Below, one piece after another: positions 12,581 through 23,100 of a DNA stretch of 64,000 nucleotides (position 1 is its first letter; the number at the start of each line of letters is the position of its first letter). The stretch is from Membranipora membranacea (lineage: Eukaryota; Bryozoa; Gymnolaemata; Cheilostomatida; Membraniporidae): NCBI GenBank assembly GCA_914767715.1, contig OU612069.1:11405387-11469386 (forward strand), read 5' to 3'. A program made the position numbers and the translations under genes. The notes under the pieces were generated by a model. It was not told the DNA's origin. It worked only from the letters and a program-made list of their open reading frames with translations, and did not search any database.

Positions 12581-13282
12581 GTTAGGATTGTTGAGTTGGC
12601 ACGTTGCAATAATGTTGAGGTGACGCATAAAAAATTCCGTTTGCTGATAAGTAGAACATTTGCTAGGGTCGATATTTTGCAATGATGCTGACTGTTTGCT
12701 GACTATACATGACTCATAAACCCAAGATTAATTATAAAACATATGATAAATATTGGTTAGCACATGGCATCGCTACGTATGTCATTTATTTGATAATAAA
12801 TAATTATTAAACATAAAAATGATCTTACTCCTATTCTGAAGTTACCAGTATGTATAAGTTATGTTAATCATAGAATTAATAATAATTCTACAGCCATCAG
12901 TTTTTCTAATGCTGCTTTCCATGACCAGATAAATAGTCACAACTAAAAACCAATAATAAATAAATAATCATAGTGTAGTGGCTAATAAAATGGGGGGGGG
13001 GGGGGGGGGATAGCATTGATTAAAAGGTCACTGTTGCAATAAACATTGTTGAACACTATTTTTGTTGAGGCAGTTGTGTCTCTAATAGTTGCTGCCTAAA
13101 TTTACATATTACTAACTAATTATCTTCCTAATTATATTTTTGTTTCATAATAATTAAACTGAAGCTAAATCAAACATCCTTCAATCATTATTAGCACGCC
13201 AAGCATTTAGGCTTGATATAATGATCAGTTATGCCTTAATGATCGGCTCCTTTGTGCTACACTTTTGCATTGTACTGCAGAT

Positions 13283-13472
13283 TATTTAAGATAGTACAAT
13301 AAGTTACATTTTGCTAGCTCAGCATACCAAGGCTAAATAAATTAAACATCTCTGAGTAAGCCATGGAATAACACAAGCATTTAAGATATTACAATAAGTT
13401 ACATTTTGCTAGCTCAGCAGATCAAGGCTAAATAAATTAAACATCTCTGAGTAAGCCATGGAATAACACAAG
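13283..13472. repeat. 95-bp tandem duplication in the LTR U3
   Basis: Two near-identical copies containing ACAATAAGTTACATTTTGCT and CTGAGTAAGCCATGG, starting at about 13283 and 13378. Repeated U3 segments are often enhancers; that role is inferred only. Confidence 0.85.
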
Positions 13473-14446
13473 CATGCTTTTAGCGCATGCACAGTTTATA
13501 AACCATTAATTTGCACTGTGCCGTCCATAATAATCATAATTCAATTGATAAATACAGGGCCTATAAGGCTGCTGCTTACCTACACTAATAAATATCAGTA
13601 TAATAACTATGGTATTTGTCAGGAGTTACAAAAATGCTCCTGACAATCTCTCCCCACTCAAAAAAAAGTTTTTATGCCTGCAGAAAAAGCTTCCATTACT
13701 TACTATAAAAGAATTCAATAACAATTTTATAAAAATTAATCAAGAAATTCCTCTAAATTCACAACATAAAAAGAAAAAACCAAAACGTTATTATCATAAT
13801 ACTATCATATTTGTAGAAAAATACTACCAAAGACACACAGTCTGTGAGACACAATCAATACCAATGCTACTTAATTGCTGCTGCTGTGTATATACCTCAA
13901 TTTGTTACCTCAAGTCATATTTAATGTAGTTTTGTCTACTAGTGCCCTTGTCAAAAACTGTCACAACACCTGGCACAGCGAACCTCATAATAACAGATAA
14001 TATTGTCTTCCTTCCAAGAGCACGCACCAGATAAATCATTATCCTTTTTCATAAACCAGTGCCATTTTGATTGCTAGATATAATTAAGACACACCTCGCA
14101 CTCATCCAATTAGCTGCTAAGCCCCATAACAACGAGTCTAGATAAAGGAATGCCGCACAACATAATCACACCGCAACGCTTTGATAGGTGATACTATTCA
14201 CTTTCTAAAAACATATCCATAGAAACTCTTTTTCCTTTGATACATGGTCCACAAGGATCTTGGATTAAATATATATATGTGGGGAGATCCTGTCTTCAAT
14301 CTCGGAGTAACCATCTTAGGCGTTTAGCGCCCTTAATGGTCACTAGAGAGGGTGACCCCATGTATCCAGTAATGATAGTTACTCCCCACGGACTGGGTAT
14401 TCCTGATTGACAGGTAGATTATAATATTTGTAGGTGTAACATATCA

Positions 14447-14907
14447 TACTGTTTTGTTTATGAGTATCGGATTAAAACATAGTGAGGTACCAAAGTATCA
14501 ATATCGCCGATGTTCACTATGCACACAACCATTCCTCCACCCACCAAGATTGCATGGACCCTCAGCCAGAATAATTGGTATCGTTTGGACTGTGTCCTCT
14601 CTCATTCCAGCTTTACTGAATAGTGGTACAAATTGGCACCCTGGTTTAATGAAACATCTCGAAAACCTGTGCATGTCCCAACTTCTGTTACATGAACCCC
14701 GCTGTACTATAATTATGGCAATTATCTCCTCAGGCACAATTAGTAGACAACTCCTAATATCTTATTATAAATGCTATTTGGTGAGTTCAAGAACAGAAAT
14801 ATATAAAAAAAAATAAACTAAAATATCATAACATATTTCTGAGTAGTAAATGAATAAATACATAATAATAAAAATAATAATAACGATTAAATAACTTACC
14901 AACATCA
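14447..14907. other. Spacer between the gag stop and the 3' LTR
   Basis: Internal sequence downstream of gag in element orientation. I see no RT, integrase or clear polypurine tract; the last bases before the LTR read CATAAACAAAACAGTA on the minus strand. Short open frames on both strands are not convincing. Confidence 0.4.
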
Positions 14908-17900
14908 TTATCTAATTAGCCAACCTCTGACTCCTCCTTGGTCCCATATCTTGGTTGGTATACCGTCTTGCGCATCTTTGGCCAGTGATTTGTATTGATC
15001 TTCCAGTGTCTGGTGCGACTGGTGCGACTGGTGCGACTGGTGCGACTGGTGCGACTGGTGCGACTGGTGCGACTGATTGATATCATCGGTCCCTAAGTCT
15101 GTATTAGTATCCATGGTTTGGGTCTCGTCATAACCATTAGCTCCTTCTTCTGCTAGATTCTCCTCCTCTTTAGCGGGTTCATCAAAGAATTCTTTATTCG
15201 TCCTGGTGAGTTCTTCTGTAATTACTTCCGGATCAGAAAAATTGTCTTTGTAGCCGAGCTTTGATTTTGGGTCTGGATACTTGAAACAGTGAGAACGCTC
15301 TGGAGATGTATGTGGATGTTTGCATACCGTTGGGTGATCTTGTGCTATTTCATTAGAGGGAGGTATTATCATAGCTATCCATATTAATATCCAGGTTAGT
15401 GGAGAGATTGAGGTAAAGCTTCTCATCAACTTGGAGGCTGTTCTACCATACGGGATTGTTTTAGGCTTGCTGACATCTCTCTGTGATTTGTCTCCAGTTG
15501 GTTTCTGTTGTTTGCTGTCGCTCATCTTATGGATTGTGGATGACGAGGAGTCTGAAATATTGGTACAGTTGTTCCATTCCATTATTTCTGGGCTTTCACA
15601 GGCAGTATACGTAAGTCCTCCAGAATTTCTTGCTACATGTGAACTCTCTCCTCCTAGTGATGAATCCATCTCATCCTCCATTGCAACATTTTGTATTGGT
15701 TCTATATTAATATGCAGCTTCTTTCTTGGTTTCTTTGTATTCTGGTTTGAAGGAGGGTTTTGTCTTCCCAGTATTATAGCGAGTTGGTCCACCTTTGATC
15801 CTTCATCAGACATCTCTTCATTATCTTTAGTTTGGCCCTTTCCAGTTTTATTCTTTCCTGGTTCACTGAAAAAGGTACTTAGTGAGTTCTGGTTGGCTCT
15901 AAATTCTCGAATGAGCTGTTCATCCGTCTTTACTTGGATCCTGCGCACCTGTTGTGTTGGTCCATTTTGTTCTGCAAATCTCACTTGTCTTCCTCCTCTT
16001 TGTGGAGAATAATCCATTCTTTGTTGGTTGAACCTACTGGGTTGATTTGGATTTAAACTTCTTGGTGGTGAGGACGGGTATCTTGTATTATAATTCCGAT
16101 GTGCTTCTATTCCTTCTTGTGAGAGTTGTCTAGCCATCGTTATTCCTCGTCTGTCGACGTCTCTTTGTTTCTTCATACAGTTGCGAGCTATATGACCTAC
16201 CATATTGCAATAATAACAAGATGGGCGAGCTCTGAGGCTATCCCATTCTGATTGCTTGTGACAAGCTTCCGGAGTCCTCTGTGTAGTTTGGTGTCTGTTC
16301 GGCGTTTGTCTTGTACTTTCTACATTTTGGCTCTGCTGGGCATATTTATCCATCCTCTCCATCTGTTGATTATTAAGTTGAATAAGTTGTTGAATCATCT
16401 GCTTCATGTCTTTAAGGTCATTATTGTCATTTTGTCGTACTTGTAAGGCTGCTTTCTTGGATTTTACTTGAGTCTCCTGAATCTTTTGTCTAGCTGTTTC
16501 TCTGGCTAACAGGTTTGAAGTAAATGAGTTTGATTCTGCGAGTTCATAGGCTTTAGCTAAAGACCATGGTTGTTTTCTTAACACATTTCCCTTGGTCTTT
16601 ATATCTCGTAGTCCAGAGATAAAGAAATCCCGTCCTATTTCATCTCTAGCTGTTGAATCCATAGTTGGGTAGCTAGCTTTGAGTAGCTCCTTCAGGGCTA
16701 GATAAAATGCTCCAATACTTTCTCCTGGTTGTTGAACTCGGTTTTGTAAGGCACTACTACCCATTAAACCTTTGGACTTCTGAAATCTTTGTCCAAGCCT
16801 GCCACTAAGTCTGTCAAAGTCATCTAGTAGAGAGGGGTCATCTTCTTTTAGCTCTTGTAGTATAGCAAGCGCTCCTTCCGATAAGTAGAGACTGAGTAGA
16901 CGACTCCAATTTGGTTTTGGGAGACTCAATGCCATGCATTGATCCTGCCATCTAGTTATAAAGGCATCCCAAGATTCATCAAACTTATTAGAGAATGATA
17001 AACTTGTATCTGGAAGCTTACTAGGCATGCTGATAATGGTGTATGGTGGTGGAGCGGTGTTTGGTTGATTCGGGTTTCCTGATGAAATTGTGTTGACAGT
17101 CATATTGTTGGGTATAGTTGGTACTGTTGGCGAGGTCTGTGAGATGGGATTCACCATATTCTGTTGTTGATGGTTGGCTGCATCTGCCAGTGCGAAGTGT
17201 CTATTCAGACGTCCAGAATCTTCATTCAATACTTGATCAATAGCTCGCTGTGTTCTTGGTGATTCATCCAAGTACGGAGTTCCATATTGATTATGTGGTA
17301 ACTCCTGTCTCCTTCTTGGTTCATCTTTGATTTCTACTTTCATTGGTCTGTAAAATCTTTGTTGATTTGTCTCAAGCAATCCGGGTGGGTGTATAGTGCG
17401 CTCCTGGTCATCTATCATTTCATTATATGTCGGTGGTTTATAATGTAGTTCTTGTAATATTCTTGGGTCAGGACTCTGGTTTCGGTATGGAGTTGTTTCT
17501 TTTTGTTTCCTTATAGCTCTGAACTGGTTATCTGATTCCTCTCTAAATTGTAGTTGTCCCCTCTTGTTTTGATTTCTTTTATATGGCACTTGTTGCCATT
17601 CTGGTCGAAGTTCCAGGTCTTCATCTTCAATATGAGGTGTGGAAGGATAAGGTGTACTATGGCTCTGTGGTACCGTCTTCTTGTTCTGAACTAACTTATT
17701 GAAGTAAGTTCTCATCTCTTCTGGTCCACAAGCATTCTGTCTGGTCAGTTCGAATTCTCCAGCTGGATTATCATTCCGTGGGGATAATCGAGGGCACAAT
17801 TCCTGGCGTGGTGTGCTGGGATCCTTCTTTAGTGGTTGTGTCCATATCTCAGATTCCGAAGGTCTGCCATGAGTAGATGGTATTGGTTGTCCAGTTTTCA

Positions 17901-18378
17901 GTACCTTACCATATGCTAGTTTCTGTGATAAAAATATTTCGTCATCTGTATGATCTATTGGGTTTTGGGGTGGTTTTGCCGGTGAGTGTGAAGGTAGTGC
18001 AGGATATGATTCCAAATAAACTGGTGATGTTGGTATCATATGCTTTCTTGCTGCGTCACCCTCTCTGTCAAGTTGTCTTCTCCTTTCTTCTCTAGCAGCT
18101 TCCTGTTCACGGTAGATAGGGTCATTTATATGCGGTATCAAGTCTATGTCCAGGTAGGGATCTTCTATGTAGAGATCTCGATCTTCAGTTCTTGAAGTAG
18201 GAGTTGCAGACGGTTTTAGATAAGCTCTTTGGTCACTATCCAGAGAAACGGTTTTGTCTGGGTCGTTAGCTGTTACATCATCAAATTGTGCTCTCATGTC
18301 CTCTCTTTCTTTCATGACTTGTTTCGCCAATTTTGCCATCCTATTCCTTTTCTTCTCCTCTTTACTTTTCCTAGGCAT
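14908..18378 (-). CDS. gag: Gag-like polyprotein of the LTR retrotransposon
   Basis: 1156 codons with no frameshift, much longer than usual Gag. The N-terminus is very basic (MPRKSKEEKKRNRMAKLAKQ). Residues to about 460 are Pro/Gln/Arg-rich and look disordered. About 470-640 resemble a retrotransposon Gag capsid region (FDESWDAFITRWQDQCMAL, then QNRVQQPGESIGAFYLALKE). Residues about 719-732 are one CCHC zinc knuckle (CYYCNMVGHIARNC) for RNA binding. Past about 990 there is a hydrophobic stretch (LTWILIWIAMIIP), a Cys/His-containing segment, an acidic region, and seven SHQ repeats encoded by a 9-bp repeat. Expected role: packaging element RNA into particles. Start chosen as the first ATG, 107 nt from the primer site. 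Pol is absent. Confidence 0.85.
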   Translation of the reverse strand: MPRKSKEEKKRNRMAKLAKQVMKEREDMRAQFDDVTANDPDKTVSLDSDQRAYLKPSATPTSRTEDRDLYIEDPYLDIDLIPHINDPIYREQEAAREERRRQLDREGDAARKHMIPTSPVYLESYPALPSHSPAKPPQNPIDHTDDEIFLSQKLAYGKVLKTGQPIPSTHGRPSESEIWTQPLKKDPSTPRQELCPRLSPRNDNPAGEFELTRQNACGPEEMRTYFNKLVQNKKTVPQSHSTPYPSTPHIEDEDLELRPEWQQVPYKRNQNKRGQLQFREESDNQFRAIRKQKETTPYRNQSPDPRILQELHYKPPTYNEMIDDQERTIHPPGLLETNQQRFYRPMKVEIKDEPRRRQELPHNQYGTPYLDESPRTQRAIDQVLNEDSGRLNRHFALADAANHQQQNMVNPISQTSPTVPTIPNNMTVNTISSGNPNQPNTAPPPYTIISMPSKLPDTSLSFSNKFDESWDAFITRWQDQCMALSLPKPNWSRLLSLYLSEGALAILQELKEDDPSLLDDFDRLSGRLGQRFQKSKGLMGSSALQNRVQQPGESIGAFYLALKELLKASYPTMDSTARDEIGRDFFISGLRDIKTKGNVLRKQPWSLAKAYELAESNSFTSNLLARETARQKIQETQVKSKKAALQVRQNDNNDLKDMKQMIQQLIQLNNQQMERMDKYAQQSQNVESTRQTPNRHQTTQRTPEACHKQSEWDSLRARPSCYYCNMVGHIARNCMKKQRDVDRRGITMARQLSQEGIEAHRNYNTRYPSSPPRSLNPNQPSRFNQQRMDYSPQRGGRQVRFAEQNGPTQQVRRIQVKTDEQLIREFRANQNSLSTFFSEPGKNKTGKGQTKDNEEMSDEGSKVDQLAIILGRQNPPSNQNTKKPRKKLHINIEPIQNVAMEDEMDSSLGGESSHVARNSGGLTYTACESPEIMEWNNCTNISDSSSSTIHKMSDSKQQKPTGDKSQRDVSKPKTIPYGRTASKLMRSFTSISPLTWILIWIAMIIPPSNEIAQDHPTVCKHPHTSPERSHCFKYPDPKSKLGYKDNFSDPEVITEELTRTNKEFFDEPAKEEENLAEEGANGYDETQTMDTNTDLGTDDINQSHQSHQSHQSHQSHQSHQSHQTLEDQYKSLAKDAQDGIPTKIWDQGGVRGWLIR
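15006..15075. repeat. 9-bp tandem repeat inside gag
   Basis: GTGCGACTG repeated about seven times, encoding Ser-His-Gln triplets near the Gag C-terminus. The frame is preserved. Confidence 0.85.
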
Positions 18379-18484
18379 TATAAACTAATTATTGATTAGG
18401 TAATGCGGTATATGGGTACAATAATACAACAACAACAACAAGAATTGCAATTGAAATTGATAAATTCTGAAATGTTTTTAGAAA

Positions 18485-18502
18485 GTCCCGCCGAGGGTTC
18501 CA
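18485..18502 (-). other. Primer-binding site
   Basis: Minus strand reads TGGAACCCTCGGCGGGAC starting three bases inside the LTR end. It begins with TGG (pairing to tRNA CCA). Its complement has the pattern of a tRNA T-stem, acceptor stem, discriminator base and CCA. The tRNA identity is not determined. Confidence 0.65.
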
Positions 18503-18505
18503 AAA

Positions 18506-19645
18506 TGTCAGGCTGGTAAGGTGGGCTTTTGGTTTTACGCCGTTAGTAAATACTAATTTTCTCAGGTTCCTAGCAGGGGTAATATCTCAAAATACAAAGT
18601 AATAATAAGCGTTAAATTCTATGGTCAATTAATACTATTCAACTGTAGTTACTCAAGATAGTTTAACTTAGGGAATTCCCTCCTCAATATTACAAAGGAA
18701 CTTCACTGGGAAACCCTATTGTAACTTCCTTATTATGACGTGGTTAGGAAAGTTTACAAGAATGCGACAAATTATGTATGACCTGTCTATGTTTATGTCT
18801 ACACACTATGTTAATAAACCAGATTAATATCTCAATTAGTCTATTATGTCAATAATCAAGTGCTTTGTTTAACAAAAGGCAACCCAAAAATAGACTTCGT
18901 TCTACCGTTCACAGTTCTGAACAGAAAAGGCTACTTGATAGAACTAGGACTATCCTTACCCTGACTTGCGGGGGGGGGGGGGGGGAAATGATACTTCAAA
19001 GAGTTAGCTTTACTATTACATAACATATAATTAGATAGTCTACTTATGATAACAAAATTAAATTTCAGCCTTATAAATAATCACTTTCAATTACATCAAA
19101 GGATGACTTTAATTCAAGCTCTCCAATAGTTATGTTAACTTATTAAAGTATTTGACCCAAGCGAAGCAGTCTCACTAGCCAAAATAAACTGCTTTACGCC
19201 CCACTTTAGGTATGCCAATAAATACCCTGAAGTGCCACCTGCCCGGCTAGAAAATATTAGCCTCTTGCGAATTTTGAATTTATTGAAAACAAAATCAGAT
19301 GACACTTTAACTTCATAAAATTTGAGATATAAATAAATCTTCAAGGTCTTAAAAATAATTGCCTTACGAAATAATACGGTACTTGCTATATTCTAGTGAA
19401 GTCTGTAATTCTTCTTTGTGAATGCTCCTGTCACTATGTCTTCAAACTCGCAATCTTGAACTCTGTAATTCCTCTTTGTGTACGTCTCTGTCACCGTGGC
19501 TTCAACTATATATCTTAGGCGTTTAGCGCCCTTAATGGTCACTAGAGAGGGTGACCCCATGTATCCAGTAATGATAGTTACTCCCCACGGACTGGGTATT
19601 CCTGATTGACAGGTAGATTATAATATTTGTAGGTGTAACATATCA
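18506..19645 (-). repeat. Right (5') LTR with a 2.3-kb internal deletion
   Basis: Matches the left LTR from TGTCAGGCTGG through the first minisatellite unit, then jumps at about 19507 to the CTTAGGCGTTTAGCGCCC end block. The missing part corresponds to about 12007-14312 and includes the TATA box, so this LTR probably cannot start transcription. The shared parts are nearly identical to the left LTR. Confidence 0.8.
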
Positions 19646-19782
19646 GATCAAACTGTCAGCATTTAGGGAAAAATTAAACATATAAGGAAAAATGTCTAAA
19701 CCAAGCCTTTCTTCATCACAAACTTTGAAAAATTTGACCAATCATCAAACTTTTATTTTTGAATACCAAGGTTACCCATAAC

Positions 19783-19788
19783 TTTATT
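19783..19788 (-). promoter_or_regulatory. Candidate poly(A) signal of G1
   Basis: AATAAA on the minus strand, about 360 nt past the G1 stop, with a second at 19752-19757. Both are conserved in the G2 copy near 52245-52285. The LTR element begins only about 140 nt further downstream, so it sits at the very 3' edge of the gene. Confidence 0.4.
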
Positions 19789-20144
19789 TGCCTGAACAAA
19801 AAAAAGAGGATGTGAAAACTCAAAATACACTCAAAACTCAAAATCATTAACTGTGCGGCATCCCCTTTTTGTCCCCTCTTTATAGGTAGATAAGATATAT
19901 GTAGTATATGCATGTGTGTATAGATACTCACGGAGTAAGGAAAAATTTTGAAATAATAATATTTAGAAGTGATTCATTATAATTAATATATAAAATATTA
20001 TATACCCCTGAGGGCATATAGAGCGGCAAAAGAAAGTATCTGTCCCAGCTGATTAAAACCTGACAGTACAGTTTCTTAGTTCAGATCTTCAATTTTGAGG
20101 TGATCGTAAATATTTCACAATATGGAGCTACGGGTAGAAGCTTA

Positions 20145-23100
20145 CTATGTTGTGGATAGTTTGAAAATTTTGAAGTTTTTGTCATTCCATCCAGCAACAG
20201 CCAGCTCATCATCTCTCACACTGATATCTTGACAAACAGCGGGGAGCTGATCATGTTTCATCTCGTTCAGTTTTAACCCTGTAAGTAATAACATACACAA
20301 GAAATTAAAATATCTGCTACTGATGATACAATGTTTGGCAGAGACATATTATACATCATTGTTAATTAGATCAGTTATTTAAAATAAAAAATTCCATTAT
20401 CAATAATTACATAATGATACTATGTGGCGAATAACCAGTGTTGTCATGCAATTATAACTAGACATGTTTAAATTTTTTGAATCAAATGCTTTGATTCTGG
20501 CATTTTCTGAGAGCTGATAATTACTGCCTATTAGTCTAATAATTTTCACAACAAAACCTATAGATAATACAACACTTGTATGCTTAAACAAATACAACCT
20601 GCTTCCTTGTGGCTTGACTTACCTTCAGCACTTAGTATGTAGATAGTCTTATTACTCTGCCCGCTCACATAGATGAGTCCTCTCTTATCTACAGTTACTC
20701 CATAAGCATCAGGTACCTGATCACATGACCAGATTAGTACAGGCTCCTCCTCCTCTCTCACTCTGTACTTGTTAATCATGTACTTCTCATCGTCATCCCA
20801 TCCTGTGACCAGCAGAGTCTCATCAGGTAGGAAGAGAAGGTTACGCAGCACCTTTAGTCCTGAGAGGTGTTTAGTGGAGACAGCAGCTGATCTCCTGTTA
20901 TACAGTTTGATGTTCTGATTATCCTTCTCTAGAGCAGCGATGTACTGAGCTGACACACTCAGGTAGGATGCTTTTCTGGATTTCTGGGGGAAAGAGAAAA
21001 TCACCTCACTCTGCTTACTGGTCATGTCATAGTTGTATACAGTTATTGTCTCTTCACTAGATCTCCATGCAGAGATGAACACTTCACCTCTGTACTCAGT
21101 TACTCTAGCTGCAGGATAACTCACTACATGAGTTACCTCACCACTCTGTCTGCTGAATATCTTCATACCACCAGCACAGCCCAGCAGTATGTCACCGCTC
21201 ACACTGTGATGATGTACTGAGACACATTGTTCACTGTTAGTGTCATGCTGAGAGATGAACTTTAGAGCTGACGGGGCAGTTGTTGATGGAGAAGGAGGTG
21301 TATTATTTTCCGATGTTTTTGAGTCTGGTGCAGATATGTGAAAATCAACATCTGAAATAAATACAATAATAATAGATAAAATTATAAAATGATATCACTT
21401 TAAATCATTCTATTAGCATTTAATAAAATGTTTGATTAAAGATAAGATGACCACAATAGCTATTTATTTCCATGAGGAAAATTGAGAAGCTCTCTAGTAT
21501 CATTTTTAAAAAATAAAGAAAATTTCTGCTATAGTGATATAGAATTGTATGTGACATGTATAACTGTAATATGGAATAATGTACCAAAAGTTCACCCTAA
21601 ATTCCTGCTGAAAAACCTGTGGGCATGTTTTTGGCGACACATTAGCCTTAGATCTTTCCAAAGAGTGCTGTTCCTCAAGTATCAGATAATTTTTTGACTT
21701 TGATGAGATCAGCTTTTTTTTGCTGACAGAAATATAGAAAATACGGCGCAACTACCTTTATTAATTTTAAAAAAATCTATACTTTTTGTTCTGAAATGTT
21801 GTGTATGAGTTGTCTTCCTGCTGATAAGTAAATGACAACTAAAAAATTGTGTCGATTTACCAACAGCTGAGTAATTGATGAGCTTATCATCTTAATTCTT
21901 GCCTTAAACTAATATGTGCATAGCAAGTCAACATGTCACATATGGGCATCAGTTTGTGATTGAAATTAGGCTGTACCGGTTGGGCAATCACATAGAGTCA
22001 TATTCTAAGTATATCATAAGTTCGAAGCCTACATTCTGCACGATGATACATTTATTTTGATTATCGGTGCGCGAACACCCATAAAACGCTCCCCATGATG
22101 CCTTTATTAGATGAAAACATAGAAAAAATTGTCAAACTCACCTAAGTGCATTTCGTCAATAAGTACAACAAGCTCGGTTTTATCTTTCTCATTCTGAATG
22201 AACTCGGATACTTTCAGCAGAGAAGTTTTCTCATCTATACTTTTCTCTATCTCATCAGCTTTCTTCTGTTTTTCAGCTAACTCTTTCTGCATTATTGTTA
22301 TGGCCTGCCTGGTCTGATGAATATCTGTTTTCAACTGTTTTAGGTGGGAGTTTTTCTTTGTCAGCTACAACACAAAGGTTATCATCATAATAATAATCAT
22401 TATGCTCGATGAAATTTGAGTTGCATGAAATGGTGGGATATTATATTTATTGTACACCATGATAGGGGTCCAATAAAGTCGTTAGATCAAGCTTTTCGGA
22501 TTTTACTATTAAAACCTAGAAAACAGAATTGTCTCCTTTTATGATCAGAGAAAACCTCGTTTCAATCTTTTGATAGAACAGGGAGGAAAAGCGGGAAATT
22601 CAAGATTTTAGGAAAGTTTTCTCCCACCACCAAAGCTTGTCAAGACAAACTGATTCATAAACTTAAAACTCTTGTTATAAACATTGAATAATGGCCAGAT
22701 TATTTAACCTAGATTTAGATAGTACATTTTTGGGACTTCTGATATGGATAAAGAGCCAGGTAAGTTTGAATATCACGGAATATCTTTGCACTGCTGAGAC
22801 AACCTAGAAAGCTGTAGAATCACTTACTTCAATCTTTATCAGCTGCTGCCATTTCTTCAGCTGCTCCTCTCTCTCAGCGATCGGGTCTTCAACTGGCTCA
22901 GCGCCATGACGATTATTCTGTGAAGTACAGCCTCTGTCTGTAGCAGAACATCTGAAAAAAAAAAAAAAATAAGCTTTCAAAAATCAATCAGCAGAGTCAA
23001 ATATAGCTGAGGAATATATAGCTATTATGAGTTTCAAGATTAGTAACTATTTACTGAGGAAAATGTAAATTAGTCATTACTGATAATATTATTAGTAGGT

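Larger units (their letters stand above)
9170..14446 (-). repeat. Left (3') LTR, about 3.4 kb plus nested insertions
   Basis: Starts TGTCAGGCTGG at 9170 and ends AACATATCA at 14446. Removing the nested 9397-11230 block leaves about 3.4 kb, unusually long for an LTR. It contains two minisatellites (11901-12265 and about 12272-12545), G runs at 11469-11483 and about 12993-13009, and a 95-bp tandem duplication. It also has a minus-strand TATA box. The outermost 134 bases (14313-14446) match the end of the other LTR. Confidence 0.8.
9170..19645 (-). mobile_element. Gag-only LTR retrotransposon, inserted at the 3' edge of G1
   Basis: Direct repeats starting TGTCAGGCTGG and ending AACATATCA flank one long ORF. 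Read on the minus strand, the 5' LTR is 18506-19645, the primer site is 18485-18502, gag is 14908-18378, and the 3' LTR is 9170-14446. There is no protease, reverse transcriptase, RNase H or integrase, so the element would need another element's Pol. The LTRs begin TG and end CA. There is no target duplication: the flanks are GAAGAG and GATCA. The empty unit II site has 176 bp (51959-52134) that are missing here, so insertion or later recombination removed target DNA. Confidence 0.85.

Noticed and set aside
13609-13929. 106-codon plus-strand frame in the LTR
   Set aside because: Opposite strand to the element's gene, AT-rich and Lys/Asn-heavy, with no recognisable domain.
14454-14816. 120-codon frame between gag and the 3' LTR
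   Set aside because: Antisense to gag with no domain; the overlapping minus-strand frame is no more convincing.
15431-16012. 193-codon plus-strand frame
   Set aside because: Shadow of gag on the minus strand, with hydrophobic bias typical of an antisense reading.
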